A DNA stretch of 46,461 nt from Actinomyces haliotis. Its GTDB lineage: Bacteria > Actinomycetota > Actinomycetes > Actinomycetales > Actinomycetaceae. Both the position numbers and the translations under genes were made by a program. The notes below the pieces were generated by a model that worked only from the letters and a program-made list of their open reading frames with translations, was not told the origin of the DNA and ran no database searches. Location: assembly GCF_015355765.1 (NCBI RefSeq), contig NZ_JACWNA010000010.1:1-46461 (forward strand). Direction: 5' to 3'. This document shows positions 23,830-32,861 of this stretch, in pieces; the first letter of the stretch is position 1, and each line of letters opens with the position of its first letter.

Positions 23830-25695
23830 TCAGCCGAGGTCGGCCGGCCCGGCGTTGCGGCGCTCGGTGGAGTCCGCGTGCGGGTCCTCGGGCGCGGCGG
23901 CGTCGGTGGTCGACCGCTCGGCGGGTCGGATCGCCTGCTGCTCCGCGGTGTCGGCGTCATGAGCCTGGGGGCTCCCGCCCGCAGGGCCCTGGGGCCGGCG
24001 GGAGCCCTGCACGCCCCGGGAGCCCGGATCGGCGACGGCGTCCTCCTCACCGAGGTAGGCGCTGCGCTCGGCGGCGCTGATGACCTGGGTCTCCGCCTGG
24101 CTCCCACGCTGCGGCGCCACGTGCTCACGACGTCCGGAGCCACGGCGCGGCCGCCGACGGGCGCGTCCCTTCTCGGGCCCGCCGGACTCACCTCGGCCGT
24201 GCCGCCGGCCCGCGGAGCCGTTGGCGACCTCGTCGTCAGTCGCCTCCCTGGAGCGGGCGCCCTCGACGTCGGGCGGAAGGATGGCGCGACGCCGGACCTT
24301 CTCGCGGTGCGAGCGGCGCAGGCCGGAACGCCCCTTGGTGGCGGCGCGCAGGCGGGCGGCCCCGATCGGGTCGTCCGCCGTCGAGGACGCCGAGACGGTG
24401 AGGGCGGTGGTCGCCGGGTCGTTCGTCGGGTGCTGGAGGGCGACGAGCTCCTCGGCGAGGCGGGCGACCTCCTCGTCCGTCGGGTCGTGGGAGACGTCGA
24501 CGTGCTCGACCTCGACGCGCGTGCGCGGGAGCGCGTAGGGGGCCGACTTCTGCAGCCAGGTGATGAGGGACTCGCGCACGTGGCACTGGAGGGCCCACAG
24601 GTCGTCGGCGTTGGAGGCGGAGACCGTGATGCGCACGGTGACGTCCTGCGAGCTCGTCTCGGTGATGACGAGTCCGGCGACGCGACCGTCCCACACGGAG
24701 GAGGCGGCGACGACGCGGGCGAGCTCGGCGCGCATCATGGCGATCGGCACGCGCCAGTCGCACTGGAGCTTGACGACGCCGATCATCTGGTGCGTGCGGC
24801 GCGACCAGTTCGTGAAGGGGTTCTGCGTGAAGTAGGTGGACGGGAGGATGAGCCGGCGCTCGTCCCACACCTTGACGACGACGTAGGTGAGGGTGATCTC
24901 CTCGATGTTGCCGTAGAGGTCGTTCGCCTCGACGACGTCGTCGACGCGGATCGCGTCGGTCGTGGCGAGCTGGATCCCGGCGAAGACGTTACCGAGGGTC
25001 GACTGGGCGGCGAGACCGGCGATGACGGAGACGACGCCGGCGGAGGCGAAGAGCGATCCCATGGCGAAGCGGGCCGCGGGGAAGGTCGCGATGACGCCGA
25101 CGACGCCGCAGATGACGACGATCGCCGAGGCCACGCGGCGCAGGATCTGCATCTGCGTGGTGACGCGGTTGGCGCGCCCCTGGTCCCCTGCCGCACGGAC
25201 GGCGCCGACGACGGAGGCCTCGACGGCCTTGAGGAGGCCGACGGCGAGCCAGGTGAGCGCCAGGATGATCGCGACGAGCGCCGCGTGGAGGCCGACAGTC
25301 GCCCACGTGGGGGTCTCGATGTCGGCGACCGCGATCTGCGCGGCGAGGTAGCCGCCGGTGAGCCCGGACAGGACGTAGAGGGCGGTCCTGCAGTAGCGGG
25401 TGATCTCCGTGTAGAGGGCGCGACGGCGCCCCATGCCGCGCAGAACGACCACGATGACGAAGGCGAGGACGACGCCGATGAGAACGCCCGTGCCTGTCTT
25501 CCAGGCGACGGAGAGGACGTCGACCGTGGTCGCGGCGACCTGGTCGACGGTCTGCTGCACGTCGCTCGTGGAGGAGTCGCTCGGGGTGGGGGTCGCGCCG
25601 TCGGCGGCGAGCAGTCCTGCTGCCGTCCTGCTCGTCGTCACTCTCGTCGTCAGGGCCTGGGCGAGGGCGGTGAGAGGCAACGAGGCGAAGGACAT
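23830..25695 (-). CDS. MscS-family mechanosensitive ion channel
   Basis: A 621-residue membrane protein. After an N-terminal Ser/Thr-rich stretch come several helices (about 65-90, 105-125, 135-160, 190-215) and then the pore-lining TM3-type helix with SLFASAGVVSVIAGLAAQSTLGNVFAGIQ. This leads into the MscS beta domain (DAIRVDDVVEANDLYGNIEEITLTYVVVKVWDERRLILP) and a mixed C-terminal domain to about 430. A further 190 residues are a charged, Arg/Gly/Ala-rich tail with no recognisable fold. Likely function is release of solutes on hypo-osmotic shock. It is monocistronic, with a start ATG at 25695. Confidence 0.9.
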   Translation of the reverse strand: MSFASLPLTALAQALTTRVTTSRTAAGLLAADGATPTPSDSSTSDVQQTVDQVAATTVDVLSVAWKTGTGVLIGVVLAFVIVVVLRGMGRRRALYTEITRYCRTALYVLSGLTGGYLAAQIAVADIETPTWATVGLHAALVAIILALTWLAVGLLKAVEASVVGAVRAAGDQGRANRVTTQMQILRRVASAIVVICGVVGVIATFPAARFAMGSLFASAGVVSVIAGLAAQSTLGNVFAGIQLATTDAIRVDDVVEANDLYGNIEEITLTYVVVKVWDERRLILPSTYFTQNPFTNWSRRTHQMIGVVKLQCDWRVPIAMMRAELARVVAASSVWDGRVAGLVITETSSQDVTVRITVSASNADDLWALQCHVRESLITWLQKSAPYALPRTRVEVEHVDVSHDPTDEEVARLAEELVALQHPTNDPATTALTVSASSTADDPIGAARLRAATKGRSGLRRSHREKVRRRAILPPDVEGARSREATDDEVANGSAGRRHGRGESGGPEKGRARRRPRRGSGRREHVAPQRGSQAETQVISAAERSAYLGEEDAVADPGSRGVQGSRRPQGPAGGSPQAHDADTAEQQAIRPAERSTTDAAAPEDPHADSTERRNAGPADLG

Positions 25696-25776
25696 GGGTC
25701 CCAGGCTAGGGCAGGCTCCTGGACGAGGGCTGGGCGCCCCCTGTGTCCGCGGGTCGAGAAGGCCGCGGGATGCGAC

Positions 25777-26046
25777 TCAGGCCCAGGTCTCGGCGAGGTG
25801 AGAAACCTCGGCGGTGAGGTCGGCCACGGGACGGCCGGTGCTCGCGGCGACGTAGCCGACGACAAAGGCGGTCATGGGCGCTCCGGGCCGGCTCGGACCG
25901 TGGGCGACGGTCGAGATGAGGTCGAGGAGGGCGTCGCGGTCGCTGGTCACGACGCTGGGGTCGACGCCGAACTGGTCACAGACGGCGTCGAGCCAGAGAT
26001 CCATCCGCTCCATCTTGTCCGTCTCATCAGCAGCGGCGTGAGGCAC
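25777..26046 (-). CDS. DUF6457-type small protein
   Basis: An 89-residue protein from a GTG at 26046, preceded by GGAG eight bases upstream. The frame opens 14 codons earlier but has no ribosome site there. The core MERMDLWLDAVCDQFGVD followed by a DLISTVAHGPSRPGAPMTAFVVGYVA segment matches the small helical DUF6457 domain. From memory this domain is often encoded beside, or fused to, molybdenum-cofactor enzymes such as MobA in actinobacteria. The molybdoenzyme operon 1.1 kb away fits that link. The biochemical role is unknown. Confidence 0.75.
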   Translation of the reverse strand: MPHAAADETDKMERMDLWLDAVCDQFGVDPSVVTSDRDALLDLISTVAHGPSRPGAPMTAFVVGYVAASTGRPVADLTAEVSHLAETWA

Positions 26047-26117
26047 GTTCTCTTCTCCTGTCTGGGGACTCGCGGTGAGGGCGGTCACGATACCGCCTCA
26101 TCGGCGTGGGCACGCGA

Positions 26118-26828
26118 TCATCCCCGCGGCTCCTCACCTGGCGCGGGGAATGAGCTGACCTCACCGGCGCAGGGGCGTCGCCGTCCTCTCACGAGAGAAC
26201 GGTGCCGCCCGATCGTGGCCCGACCCGCGGGGTCAAGCCGGACGAGCTGCCACGGAGGCGCGAGGGAGAGATAGGTGTCGACGACGTCCTCGGGCTGCTT
26301 CTCGGCGCCGCTGGAGAGCCACGAGTCGATCATGATGATGAGACTCTCTGAGTGCTGAGCGACAGCCATGCGTGTCCAGAGCTCTCCCGGAGGCTCGTCC
26401 AGGTGGGTGAGCAGATCGCTGACGAACGCCTCCGAGGCGACCCGAAAACGCGTGCGCAGACGTGCCAGGACGGTTCCGGAACCGGTTTCCGCGAAGACGT
26501 GGACGAAGACCTCCTTGCTCTCGGACACCTCACGCAGCAGGTCGACGTAGACCTCACGGGTCCGTTCCTGGAAGTGCTCGGGAGAGTCGGTCAGGACGCT
26601 CCCGAGCAGGTCAAGATGCGGGCCGAGTCGTGCGCTCAGGTGGTCGGCGAGGAGGTCCGCCGGCGAGGCGGCATGAGCGTAGAAGCTCGAGCGCGAGACG
26701 CCCGCCAGCGCGGTGAGCTCGGAGACAGTGACGCTCTGCGCAGGCCGTTGAGCGGTCAGTCGAAGGAGGGCGTCGAGCAGCGCCTGCCTGGTCCGGAGGT
26801 ATCGGGGGTCGGTCTCGGTGCTGCGCAC
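26118..26828 (-). CDS. TetR-family transcriptional regulator
   Basis: A 236-residue protein from a GTG at 26828 with AGGAG upstream. Residues about 8-60 form the TetR HTH domain (RQALLDALLRLTAQRPAQSVTVSELTALAGVSRSSFYAHAASPADLL). The helical ligand-binding part follows to about 200, with a basic tail. It is divergent from the dms operon across a 289-bp gap that contains a palindrome suited to a TetR dimer, so it may regulate dmsABC or itself. The inducer is unknown. Confidence 0.88.
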   Translation of the reverse strand: MRSTETDPRYLRTRQALLDALLRLTAQRPAQSVTVSELTALAGVSRSSFYAHAASPADLLADHLSARLGPHLDLLGSVLTDSPEHFQERTREVYVDLLREVSESKEVFVHVFAETGSGTVLARLRTRFRVASEAFVSDLLTHLDEPPGELWTRMAVAQHSESLIIMIDSWLSSGAEKQPEDVVDTYLSLAPPWQLVRLDPAGRATIGRHRSLVRGRRRPCAGEVSSFPAPGEEPRG

Positions 26829-27055
26829 GCCGGCTCCTCTCGCTCGGGTCCCATCATGCCCGGGCACCTGCTGTCACCGCGACCTCTTGTCGTACCGAGT
26901 GCCAGCCGCCCGCACTGGAAGATTTCCGTGACGCGGCCGTGCGCCAAGTCCGGTCGATGACCACGGACCGAAGCCTCGAGGAGCGGCGCTCCAGCCTCCC
27001 TCCCACCCGACCTTTCCGCACCATGACGCTGCCTGGGACGACCGTCCCACACACT

Positions 27056-27070
27056 GAACGACACTCGTTC
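27056..27070. promoter_or_regulatory. Palindromic operator candidate upstream of dmsA
   Basis: GAACGA-N3-TCGTTC is a perfect dyad located 48-62 bp before the dmsA start, next to TAGAAC (27073-27078), a possible -10 box. It is the clearest palindrome noticed in the tetR-dmsA gap (26829-27117), which otherwise holds no gene. Confidence 0.45.
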
Positions 27071-27117
27071 GATAGAACTGAGGCACCCAAGGTTCCCCGT
27101 TTCGTGAGGAGTCCAGC

Positions 27118-29700
27118 ATGCCAACGTCGGCAGCCTCGAACACCCAGACGACTCGCCCGAGGCCGAGCCGCCGCTCCTTCCTGACCTGGTCCGGCGTGGC
27201 CGCCGGCGCCGCCGGCCTCGTCGCCACGACCGACCTCGGCATGCCCGGGACCGGGGCGCCCGCCAGCGCCGCCCAGGTCGAGGGCATGAAGGACGCCGAC
27301 TCCGTCGCGTGGTCCGCGTGCACGGTCAACTGCGGTTCACGCTGCCCTCTCCGCCTCCAGGTCAAGGACGGCACGGTCGTCCGCGTCCTTCCTGACAACA
27401 CCGGGGACGACGAGCTCGGCTCACAGCGCGTTCGCGCCTGCGTGCGCGGGCGGTCGATCCGCCACCGCATCTACAACCCTGACCGTCTCAAGCACCCTCT
27501 GCGCCGCAAGAAGGGCACCAAGCGCGGTGACGGAGAGTGGGAGGAGATCTCCTGGGACGTGGCCCTCAGCGACATCGCCACCAAGATGAAGGACATCAAG
27601 AAGCGCTACGGCAACGAGGCCTTCTACATCAACTACGGGACCGGCACGCTCGGCTCGACCATGGCCTGCTCGTGGCCCCCGGACGAGTCGGCCTTCGCCC
27701 GGATGATGAACTGCTGGGGCGGCTACCTCGACCACTACTCGGACTACTCGTCGACGGAGATCACGGCCGCCTATCCGTACTTCTACGGCGAGTGGACCGC
27801 CTCCAACTCTCTCGACGACGCCAAGAACGCCAAGCTCCAGGTCTTCTTCGGCAACAACCCGCTCGAGACACGCATGTCGGGTGGCGGTCAGACCTTCATC
27901 AGCCAGCAGACCAGGAAGAAGTCGGGCGTCCGCACAATCGTCGTCGATCCCCGCTACTCGGAGACCGCTGCGCTCCTCGCCGACGAGTGGGTCGCCGTGC
28001 GCCCTGGCACTGACGCCGCTCTCATCGCGGCGATGATCCACGTCATGCTGGAGGAGGACCTCCACGACCAGGACTTCCTCGACAAGTACTGCGTCGGCTT
28101 CGATGAGCAGCACATGCCCGACGGCGCCCCCGCCAACGCCTCCTACCGCTCCTACGTCGAGGGCAAGGGGACCGACGGCGTCGAGAAGACGCCCGAGTGG
28201 GCGGCCGACATCACGGGCGTCCCCGCCGACCAGATCCGCCGCCTCGCCCGCGAGATCGCCGGCGCCAAGCCCTGCGCCATCAACCAGGGATGGGGGCCCC
28301 AGCGCCACGCCAACGGCGAGAACGAGGCGCGGGCGATCTTCCTGCTCGCCTGCGTCACGGGCAACGTCGGCGTCTCCGGAGGTGGCACGGGCGGCCGCGA
28401 GGGCGCACCCGCACTCGGCATCGCGTCCCCCTTCAACACCGGAACGAAGAACGAGCAGCCGCACATCATCTCGGTGTTCTCATGGCTCGACGCCATCGAC
28501 CACGGCGAGAAGATGACCACCTTCAACGCCGGCGTCTGCGAGAAGCCCGACGTCGGTGTGCGCGCTGCCAAGGTGCCCGTTGACGACGACGGCAAACCGA
28601 CCAACACCCAGCTGACCGCCCCCATCAAGATGGTGTGGCAGTACTCGGGCAACTCGATCGTCAACCAGACCGGCCAGAACAACAAGTCGGTCGAGATCCT
28701 CCAGGACGACACGAAGTGCGAGCTCATCGTCGTCTGCGACATACAGATGACGGTCTCCGCACGCTATGCGGACTACGTGCTGCCGGGTACGTCGGCGGCC
28801 GAGGAGTTCGACCTCCACCCCGGCGAGAACGCCGGCCCCATGGCCTACGGGATCATGTCCTCCCAGGCCATCGACCCGCTCTACGAGTGCAAGTCGATCT
28901 TCGACATCTGCGGCGAGCTGGCCAAGAAGCTCGGCGTCGACGACGCCTACTACGACGGCAAGGACCGCGAGGGCTGGCTGCGGGCGGCGGTCGACGCCTC
29001 GCGCGAGGAGGACCCGGAGCTCCCCACCTACGACGAGTGGAAGAAGATCGGGATGTACCGCCGCAACGCCGGAAGCGTTATCCCGCTCCAGGACTTCCGC
29101 AAGGATCCTGACGCCAACCCGATTCCAACGCCTTCAGGCAAGATCGAGATCTACTCCGAGCGCCTGGCCGCCATGGCGGAGAAGTGGACCTGGGATGAGT
29201 TCCGTCCCGCTCTCGCCGGTGACGTCCTCACTCCGCTCCCCGAGTACACCGAGACCTGGGAGGGCGCCCTCGAGGCACGGAGGTCGGACAAGTACCCGCT
29301 CCAAATCATCGGGCACCACTACCGGCAGCGTACCCACTCCACCTACGGCAACGTCGACTGGATGAAGGAGGCGCACCACCAGTACATCGCCATCAATCCG
29401 CTCGACGCGGAGCCGCGTGGCATCAAGGACGGCGACCTCGTCTTCGCCTACAACGACCGCGGGACGATCCGGATGGAGGCCCGCGTCACCGAGCGCATCG
29501 TCCCCGGTGTCGTCGACCTACCCCAGGGTGCGTGGTACAAGCCCGTTCCTGCCTCCGAGGTGGCACCGCCCGAGGGAGCCAACCAGGACCTTCCTGTCGA
29601 CATCAACGGGAGTGTCAACACCCTCACGTCGCTGCACCCCTCGCCCTTGGCCAAGGGCAATGCCGTCCACACCACCACCGTCCAGGTCGTCAAGGCCTGA
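27118..29700 (+). CDS. dmsA: DmsA-type molybdopterin oxidoreductase, Tat-exported catalytic subunit
   Basis: Catalytic subunit of a dimethyl-sulfoxide-reductase-family terminal reductase. The 860-residue protein begins with a Tat signal (SRRSFLTW at 17-24 before a hydrophobic stretch) for folded export. An FS0 [4Fe-4S] site is formed by Cys68, Cys72, Cys76 and Cys108. The region INYGTGTLGSTMACSWPP and GGYLDHYSDYSSTEI (about 171-216) matches E. coli DmsA closely and includes the serine(s) expected to ligate molybdenum (211/212). The bis-MGD-binding C-terminal domain has GHHYRQRTHSTYGNVDW and DVVDLPQGAWY-like segments. It is the first gene of dmsABC. Whether the substrate is DMSO, TMAO, methionine sulfoxide or another oxide cannot be told from the sequence. 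Confidence 0.93.
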   Translation: MPTSAASNTQTTRPRPSRRSFLTWSGVAAGAAGLVATTDLGMPGTGAPASAAQVEGMKDADSVAWSACTVNCGSRCPLRLQVKDGTVVRVLPDNTGDDELGSQRVRACVRGRSIRHRIYNPDRLKHPLRRKKGTKRGDGEWEEISWDVALSDIATKMKDIKKRYGNEAFYINYGTGTLGSTMACSWPPDESAFARMMNCWGGYLDHYSDYSSTEITAAYPYFYGEWTASNSLDDAKNAKLQVFFGNNPLETRMSGGGQTFISQQTRKKSGVRTIVVDPRYSETAALLADEWVAVRPGTDAALIAAMIHVMLEEDLHDQDFLDKYCVGFDEQHMPDGAPANASYRSYVEGKGTDGVEKTPEWAADITGVPADQIRRLAREIAGAKPCAINQGWGPQRHANGENEARAIFLLACVTGNVGVSGGGTGGREGAPALGIASPFNTGTKNEQPHIISVFSWLDAIDHGEKMTTFNAGVCEKPDVGVRAAKVPVDDDGKPTNTQLTAPIKMVWQYSGNSIVNQTGQNNKSVEILQDDTKCELIVVCDIQMTVSARYADYVLPGTSAAEEFDLHPGENAGPMAYGIMSSQAIDPLYECKSIFDICGELAKKLGVDDAYYDGKDREGWLRAAVDASREEDPELPTYDEWKKIGMYRRNAGSVIPLQDFRKDPDANPIPTPSGKIEIYSERLAAMAEKWTWDEFRPALAGDVLTPLPEYTETWEGALEARRSDKYPLQIIGHHYRQRTHSTYGNVDWMKEAHHQYIAINPLDAEPRGIKDGDLVFAYNDRGTIRMEARVTERIVPGVVDLPQGAWYKPVPASEVAPPEGANQDLPVDINGSVNTLTSLHPSPLAKGNAVHTTTVQVVKA

Positions 29701-29714
29701 GGAGGACCGCGATC

Positions 29715-30374
29715 ATGAGCGACAGCACCAAGAACCTCACACGGGCCGGCGCCGACTACGGCTTCTTCTTCGACCAGTCCCTGTGCACTGGTTGTAAGGC
29801 ATGCCAGGTGGCCTGTAAGGACAAGCACGGCCTTCCGGTCGGCATCACCTGGCGCCGCGTCGTCGAGTACTCGGGCGGATCTTGGCAGACGAGCGGCAAC
29901 ACCTTCAGCCCCAACGTCTTCACCTACTACACCTCGGTGTCCTGCAACCACTGCGAGAACCCGGTGTGCATGGAGGTCTGCCCGACCACCGCCATGTCCA
30001 AGCGCGAGGACGGCACGGTCTACGTCGACGAGTCCAAGTGCGTCGGGTGCCGCTACTGCCAGTGGGCCTGCCCCTACGGCGCCCCGCAGCTCGACACCCG
30101 CACCGGCCACATGTCCAAGTGCGACCTCTGCTACGACTACCGCGAGACGGGGCAGGACCCCGCCTGCGTCTCCGCCTGCCCATCGCGAGCCCTCGACTGG
30201 GGACCGATCGACGAGCTGCGCAAGGCCCACGGCGACACGGACGGCACGACGGCCGGCATCGCCCCCCTGCCCGACCCCTCGATCACCAAGCCCCACCTCG
30301 TCATCCACCCGCACCGCGACGCCCAGAAGTGGGACGAGGGAACCGGTGCCATCGCGAACCCCCAGGAGATCTGA
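29715..30374 (+). CDS. dmsB: DmsB-type iron-sulfur electron-transfer subunit
   Basis: Carries electrons from DmsC to DmsA. The 219-residue protein has four Cys clusters for [4Fe-4S] centres: CTGCKACQVAC, CNHCENPVCMEVC, CVGCRYCQWAC, and CDLC paired with CVSAC. There is no signal peptide; it is expected to be carried out with DmsA through the Tat system. The ATG is preceded by GAGGAGG, 14 bp after the dmsA stop; the longer frame upstream overlaps dmsA and is not real. Its stop overlaps the dmsC start by one base (TGATG). Confidence 0.95.
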   Translation: MSDSTKNLTRAGADYGFFFDQSLCTGCKACQVACKDKHGLPVGITWRRVVEYSGGSWQTSGNTFSPNVFTYYTSVSCNHCENPVCMEVCPTTAMSKREDGTVYVDESKCVGCRYCQWACPYGAPQLDTRTGHMSKCDLCYDYRETGQDPACVSACPSRALDWGPIDELRKAHGDTDGTTAGIAPLPDPSITKPHLVIHPHRDAQKWDEGTGAIANPQEI

Positions 30375-31387
30375 TGAACGCCGCAGAGCTCCCCATGATC
30401 CTGTTCACGGTCCTCGCGCAGATGTCCGTGGGCGCCTTCCTCACGCTCGGCCTCATCCAGGTCTACGGCGCGCTCCGCAAGGACACGTCCGAGACCGTCG
30501 ACCGGACCACCCGCGCCGCCCTCTTCGCCGTCGGCCCCCTCCTGGTCCTCGGCTTCTTCGCGGCCTTCTTCCACCTCAACGACCCCCTCCACGCGCTCAA
30601 CACCTTCCGGCACGTCGGGTCGAGCTGGCTGAGCCGGGAGATCCTCTTCGGCGTCCTCTACGGCGCCCTCGGATTCCTCTACACGGCGCTGGAGTGGTTC
30701 AGGTGGACCACCCGCCTGGTCCGCCAGGTCGTCGCGACGCTCACCGCGCTCGCCGGCATCGGGCTCCTGATCGCCATGACGAACGTCTACTACTCGGTGC
30801 GGACCATTCCCGCCTGGCACACCCCGGCCACGTGGCTGCTCTTCCTCGGCTCCACGCTCCTGACAGGCCCCTTGGCCGTCGGCGTCGCGCTCCTGTTCAC
30901 CTGGACGCGGCAGACCGTACGTGACACCGAGGGCGCGGACTCCGCCTGGGCGAGGCTCCTCGACGCCCTGCGCCTGACGGTCAAGGAACCGATGGACGTG
31001 GCCACGAGCACCCTCATGGCTCGCTCCATCCAGCTCATCGCGGTCATCAGCTCCGTCGCCGGCGTCGTCCTGCTCGTCACCTACCCGGTCCAGCTCCTGC
31101 ACCTCGCCCGAGGCGCTGACGCCGCGAGCGACCACGTGCTGGCGTCCCTCACCGACGGTCCAGCGCTCACGTGGCGCCTCGTCATCCTGGCCGTCGTCGT
31201 CGTGCTCGTACGCTTCGTCGCCTACCAGCGCGCCAAGGACTCCGTGCGTCCCAGCCGCGGCCTGGTGTGGACGATCGCCATCACCTACGTCCTCGCTGTC
31301 GCCACCGAGCTGCTCGGACGAGCCATCCACTACGAAGGCCTCTACCACGTCGGGCTCAACACCCTGCAGACCGGACTGGGTGGCTGA
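30374..31387 (+). CDS. dmsC: DmsC-type membrane anchor subunit
   Basis: Integral membrane subunit that oxidises menaquinol and anchors DmsAB. The 337-residue protein has about eight hydrophobic helices, with ELPMILFTVLAQMSVGAFLTLG at the start and FFHLNDPLHALNTFRHVGSSWLSREI in the second loop, both typical of DmsC. A His in a HLNDP context and conserved WLSREI suit quinone binding. It is translationally coupled to dmsB, with AGGAG six bases before the ATG. Confidence 0.92.
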   Translation: MNAAELPMILFTVLAQMSVGAFLTLGLIQVYGALRKDTSETVDRTTRAALFAVGPLLVLGFFAAFFHLNDPLHALNTFRHVGSSWLSREILFGVLYGALGFLYTALEWFRWTTRLVRQVVATLTALAGIGLLIAMTNVYYSVRTIPAWHTPATWLLFLGSTLLTGPLAVGVALLFTWTRQTVRDTEGADSAWARLLDALRLTVKEPMDVATSTLMARSIQLIAVISSVAGVVLLVTYPVQLLHLARGADAASDHVLASLTDGPALTWRLVILAVVVVLVRFVAYQRAKDSVRPSRGLVWTIAITYVLAVATELLGRAIHYEGLYHVGLNTLQTGLGG

Positions 31388-31459
31388 CGGCCCGTACCCG
31401 ACCACGGGACTCCGGTGCGCGATCACACCGGAGCCGCGCTCCACGTCCCGAGGAGACCC

Positions 31460-32200
31460 ATGGACCCCGACACGCTCGACCGACTCGCCGCCGCGCTCAC
31501 AGTCCTCGCCCGGCTGCAGCTCCGTCCCGCCGACGAGACCACCCGCGCCCAGGTGGTGAGCCTCGCCGGCCAGTGGCCTCTCAGCGACGCCGAGCCGGAG
31601 ACCGCGGAGGCCCGACTCGCCCGGGTGGCGGGCTGGGACCTGCTCATCGGCTCCCAAGGAGCCAGGGAGACCGACGAGGAGGTCCGCCGCGACCAGGACC
31701 GTGTCTACGGGATCACGGCACGAGCCGTCGTCCCTCCCTTCGAGTCCGTCCACCGCAATGAGGAGGGGCTCGTCTTCGACGCCGCCACGCTCGAGGTCCG
31801 CGGCTACTACGCGCGCGCAGGACTGCGCGCCCCTGAGCTCAACCGAGAGCCCGACGACCATCTCGGCCTCGAGCTCGACTTCCTGGCCCGATGCTGTACG
31901 GCCGCACTCGACGCTCTCGACCGCGGCGATGAGGGGGTCGCCGACGCCTATCTCGCGGTCGCACAGGAGTTCGTCCAGCTTCACCTGCTGGCGTGGGCGC
32001 CGGCGATCCTCGAGCGGGCGAGGGCGGCGGCCGACACCCGCTGGCTACGCGGGCTCGAGGACCTCACGCTCTCCGCCGTCCTCACCCTCGCCGCGGCGCT
32101 CGACGCAGGAGAGGCGCCTCGCGACGACCAAGGCTCGTACACCGTCGTCAGGGCCATGTCCAAGGACTCCGGCAGAACCGACGGGGAGGTGCGGCCATGA
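31460..32200 (+). CDS. TorD/DmsD-family molybdoenzyme maturation chaperone
   Basis: A 246-residue helical chaperone that likely binds the DmsA Tat signal and holds the apoenzyme until the molybdenum cofactor is inserted. Family motifs are PPFESVH (92-98) and EPDDHLGLELDFL (130-142). The ATG at 31460 was chosen because AGGAG precedes it; the frame extends 15 codons upstream without a ribosome site. It is 72 bp after dmsC, and its stop overlaps the next gene by 4 bp (ATGA). Confidence 0.9.
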   Translation: MDPDTLDRLAAALTVLARLQLRPADETTRAQVVSLAGQWPLSDAEPETAEARLARVAGWDLLIGSQGARETDEEVRRDQDRVYGITARAVVPPFESVHRNEEGLVFDAATLEVRGYYARAGLRAPELNREPDDHLGLELDFLARCCTAALDALDRGDEGVADAYLAVAQEFVQLHLLAWAPAILERARAAADTRWLRGLEDLTLSAVLTLAAALDAGEAPRDDQGSYTVVRAMSKDSGRTDGEVRP

Positions 32201-32859
32201 GGCAGCCCCCCGCCGGTACTCCTGGACACTCTTTCGACCCCTACACCGCTCCGCCTGCTGATGACCTCGCGGGACGGGCCGTTCGACTGGCCACCGCCTG
32301 CGCCGTCGTCTCCCAGCTCCTCGCGAACCCGCCGAGCCCGCTTCTCGCCGAGAACCTCCACGACGGCGCCATGACGGACAGGTGGCCCCTGCGCGACGAG
32401 GTCTCGCTGGCCGCCGCGAACGAGCTCGCCGAGGCCGCCCACGAACCGCTGAGGCTCCAGCAGGATGACTGGGACCGCCTCATCGGTCCAGGCTCAGACA
32501 CACGGCCACTGCTCTCACGGCTCGCGCCCGGCGCGCCGACGCCGCCCCCGAAGGCGCTCGGCGCCCCTGGCACGCCGGGGCACCTGGCGCTCCTGCCCCG
32601 GGACCACGCCGCCGTCGTCATGGCCCGTACGGGTTCGATGGCGACCCGGGCAACGGCCCCGTCCGCCACACCGGCGGACACGGCAGCCTTCATCGCCGTC
32701 GTACGGACGATGCTTCTGCCCCTGGCCCCTGCTGTCGCCAGCACGCTGCGAGAGGGCGCTAGGTCGAGGGCCTACCGCGCGGTCGCGGGACTGACCCTCG
32801 GGATCCGGGATCAGGCGGAGCGCCTCGCGTCCGACGTCAGCCCGTCAGCGGGAGCCTGA
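32197..32859 (+). CDS. Second, diverged TorD-like protein
   Basis: A 220-residue protein coupled to the preceding chaperone gene by an ATGA overlap, with GGGAGG upstream. Its helical N-terminal half resembles the TorD fold (AVRLATACAVVSQLLANPP, then a RWPLRDEV segment and DWDRLIGPG at 91-99, equivalent to the DYxRLFVGPG motif). The PPYESVY and EPDHLGLEL motifs that define working TorD proteins are missing; a Pro/Ala-rich stretch and GHLALLPRDHAAVV stand in their place. It may be a duplicated partner chaperone or a repurposed subunit. The family call is by pattern only. Confidence 0.65.
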   Translation: MRQPPAGTPGHSFDPYTAPPADDLAGRAVRLATACAVVSQLLANPPSPLLAENLHDGAMTDRWPLRDEVSLAAANELAEAAHEPLRLQQDDWDRLIGPGSDTRPLLSRLAPGAPTPPPKALGAPGTPGHLALLPRDHAAVVMARTGSMATRATAPSATPADTAAFIAVVRTMLLPLAPAVASTLREGARSRAYRAVAGLTLGIRDQAERLASDVSPSAGA

Positions 32860-32861
32860 CC

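Noticed and set aside
23284-26274. A plus-strand open frame of nearly 1000 codons across msrB, the MscS gene and beyond
   Set aside because: It crosses several well-supported minus-strand genes and has shadow-like composition.
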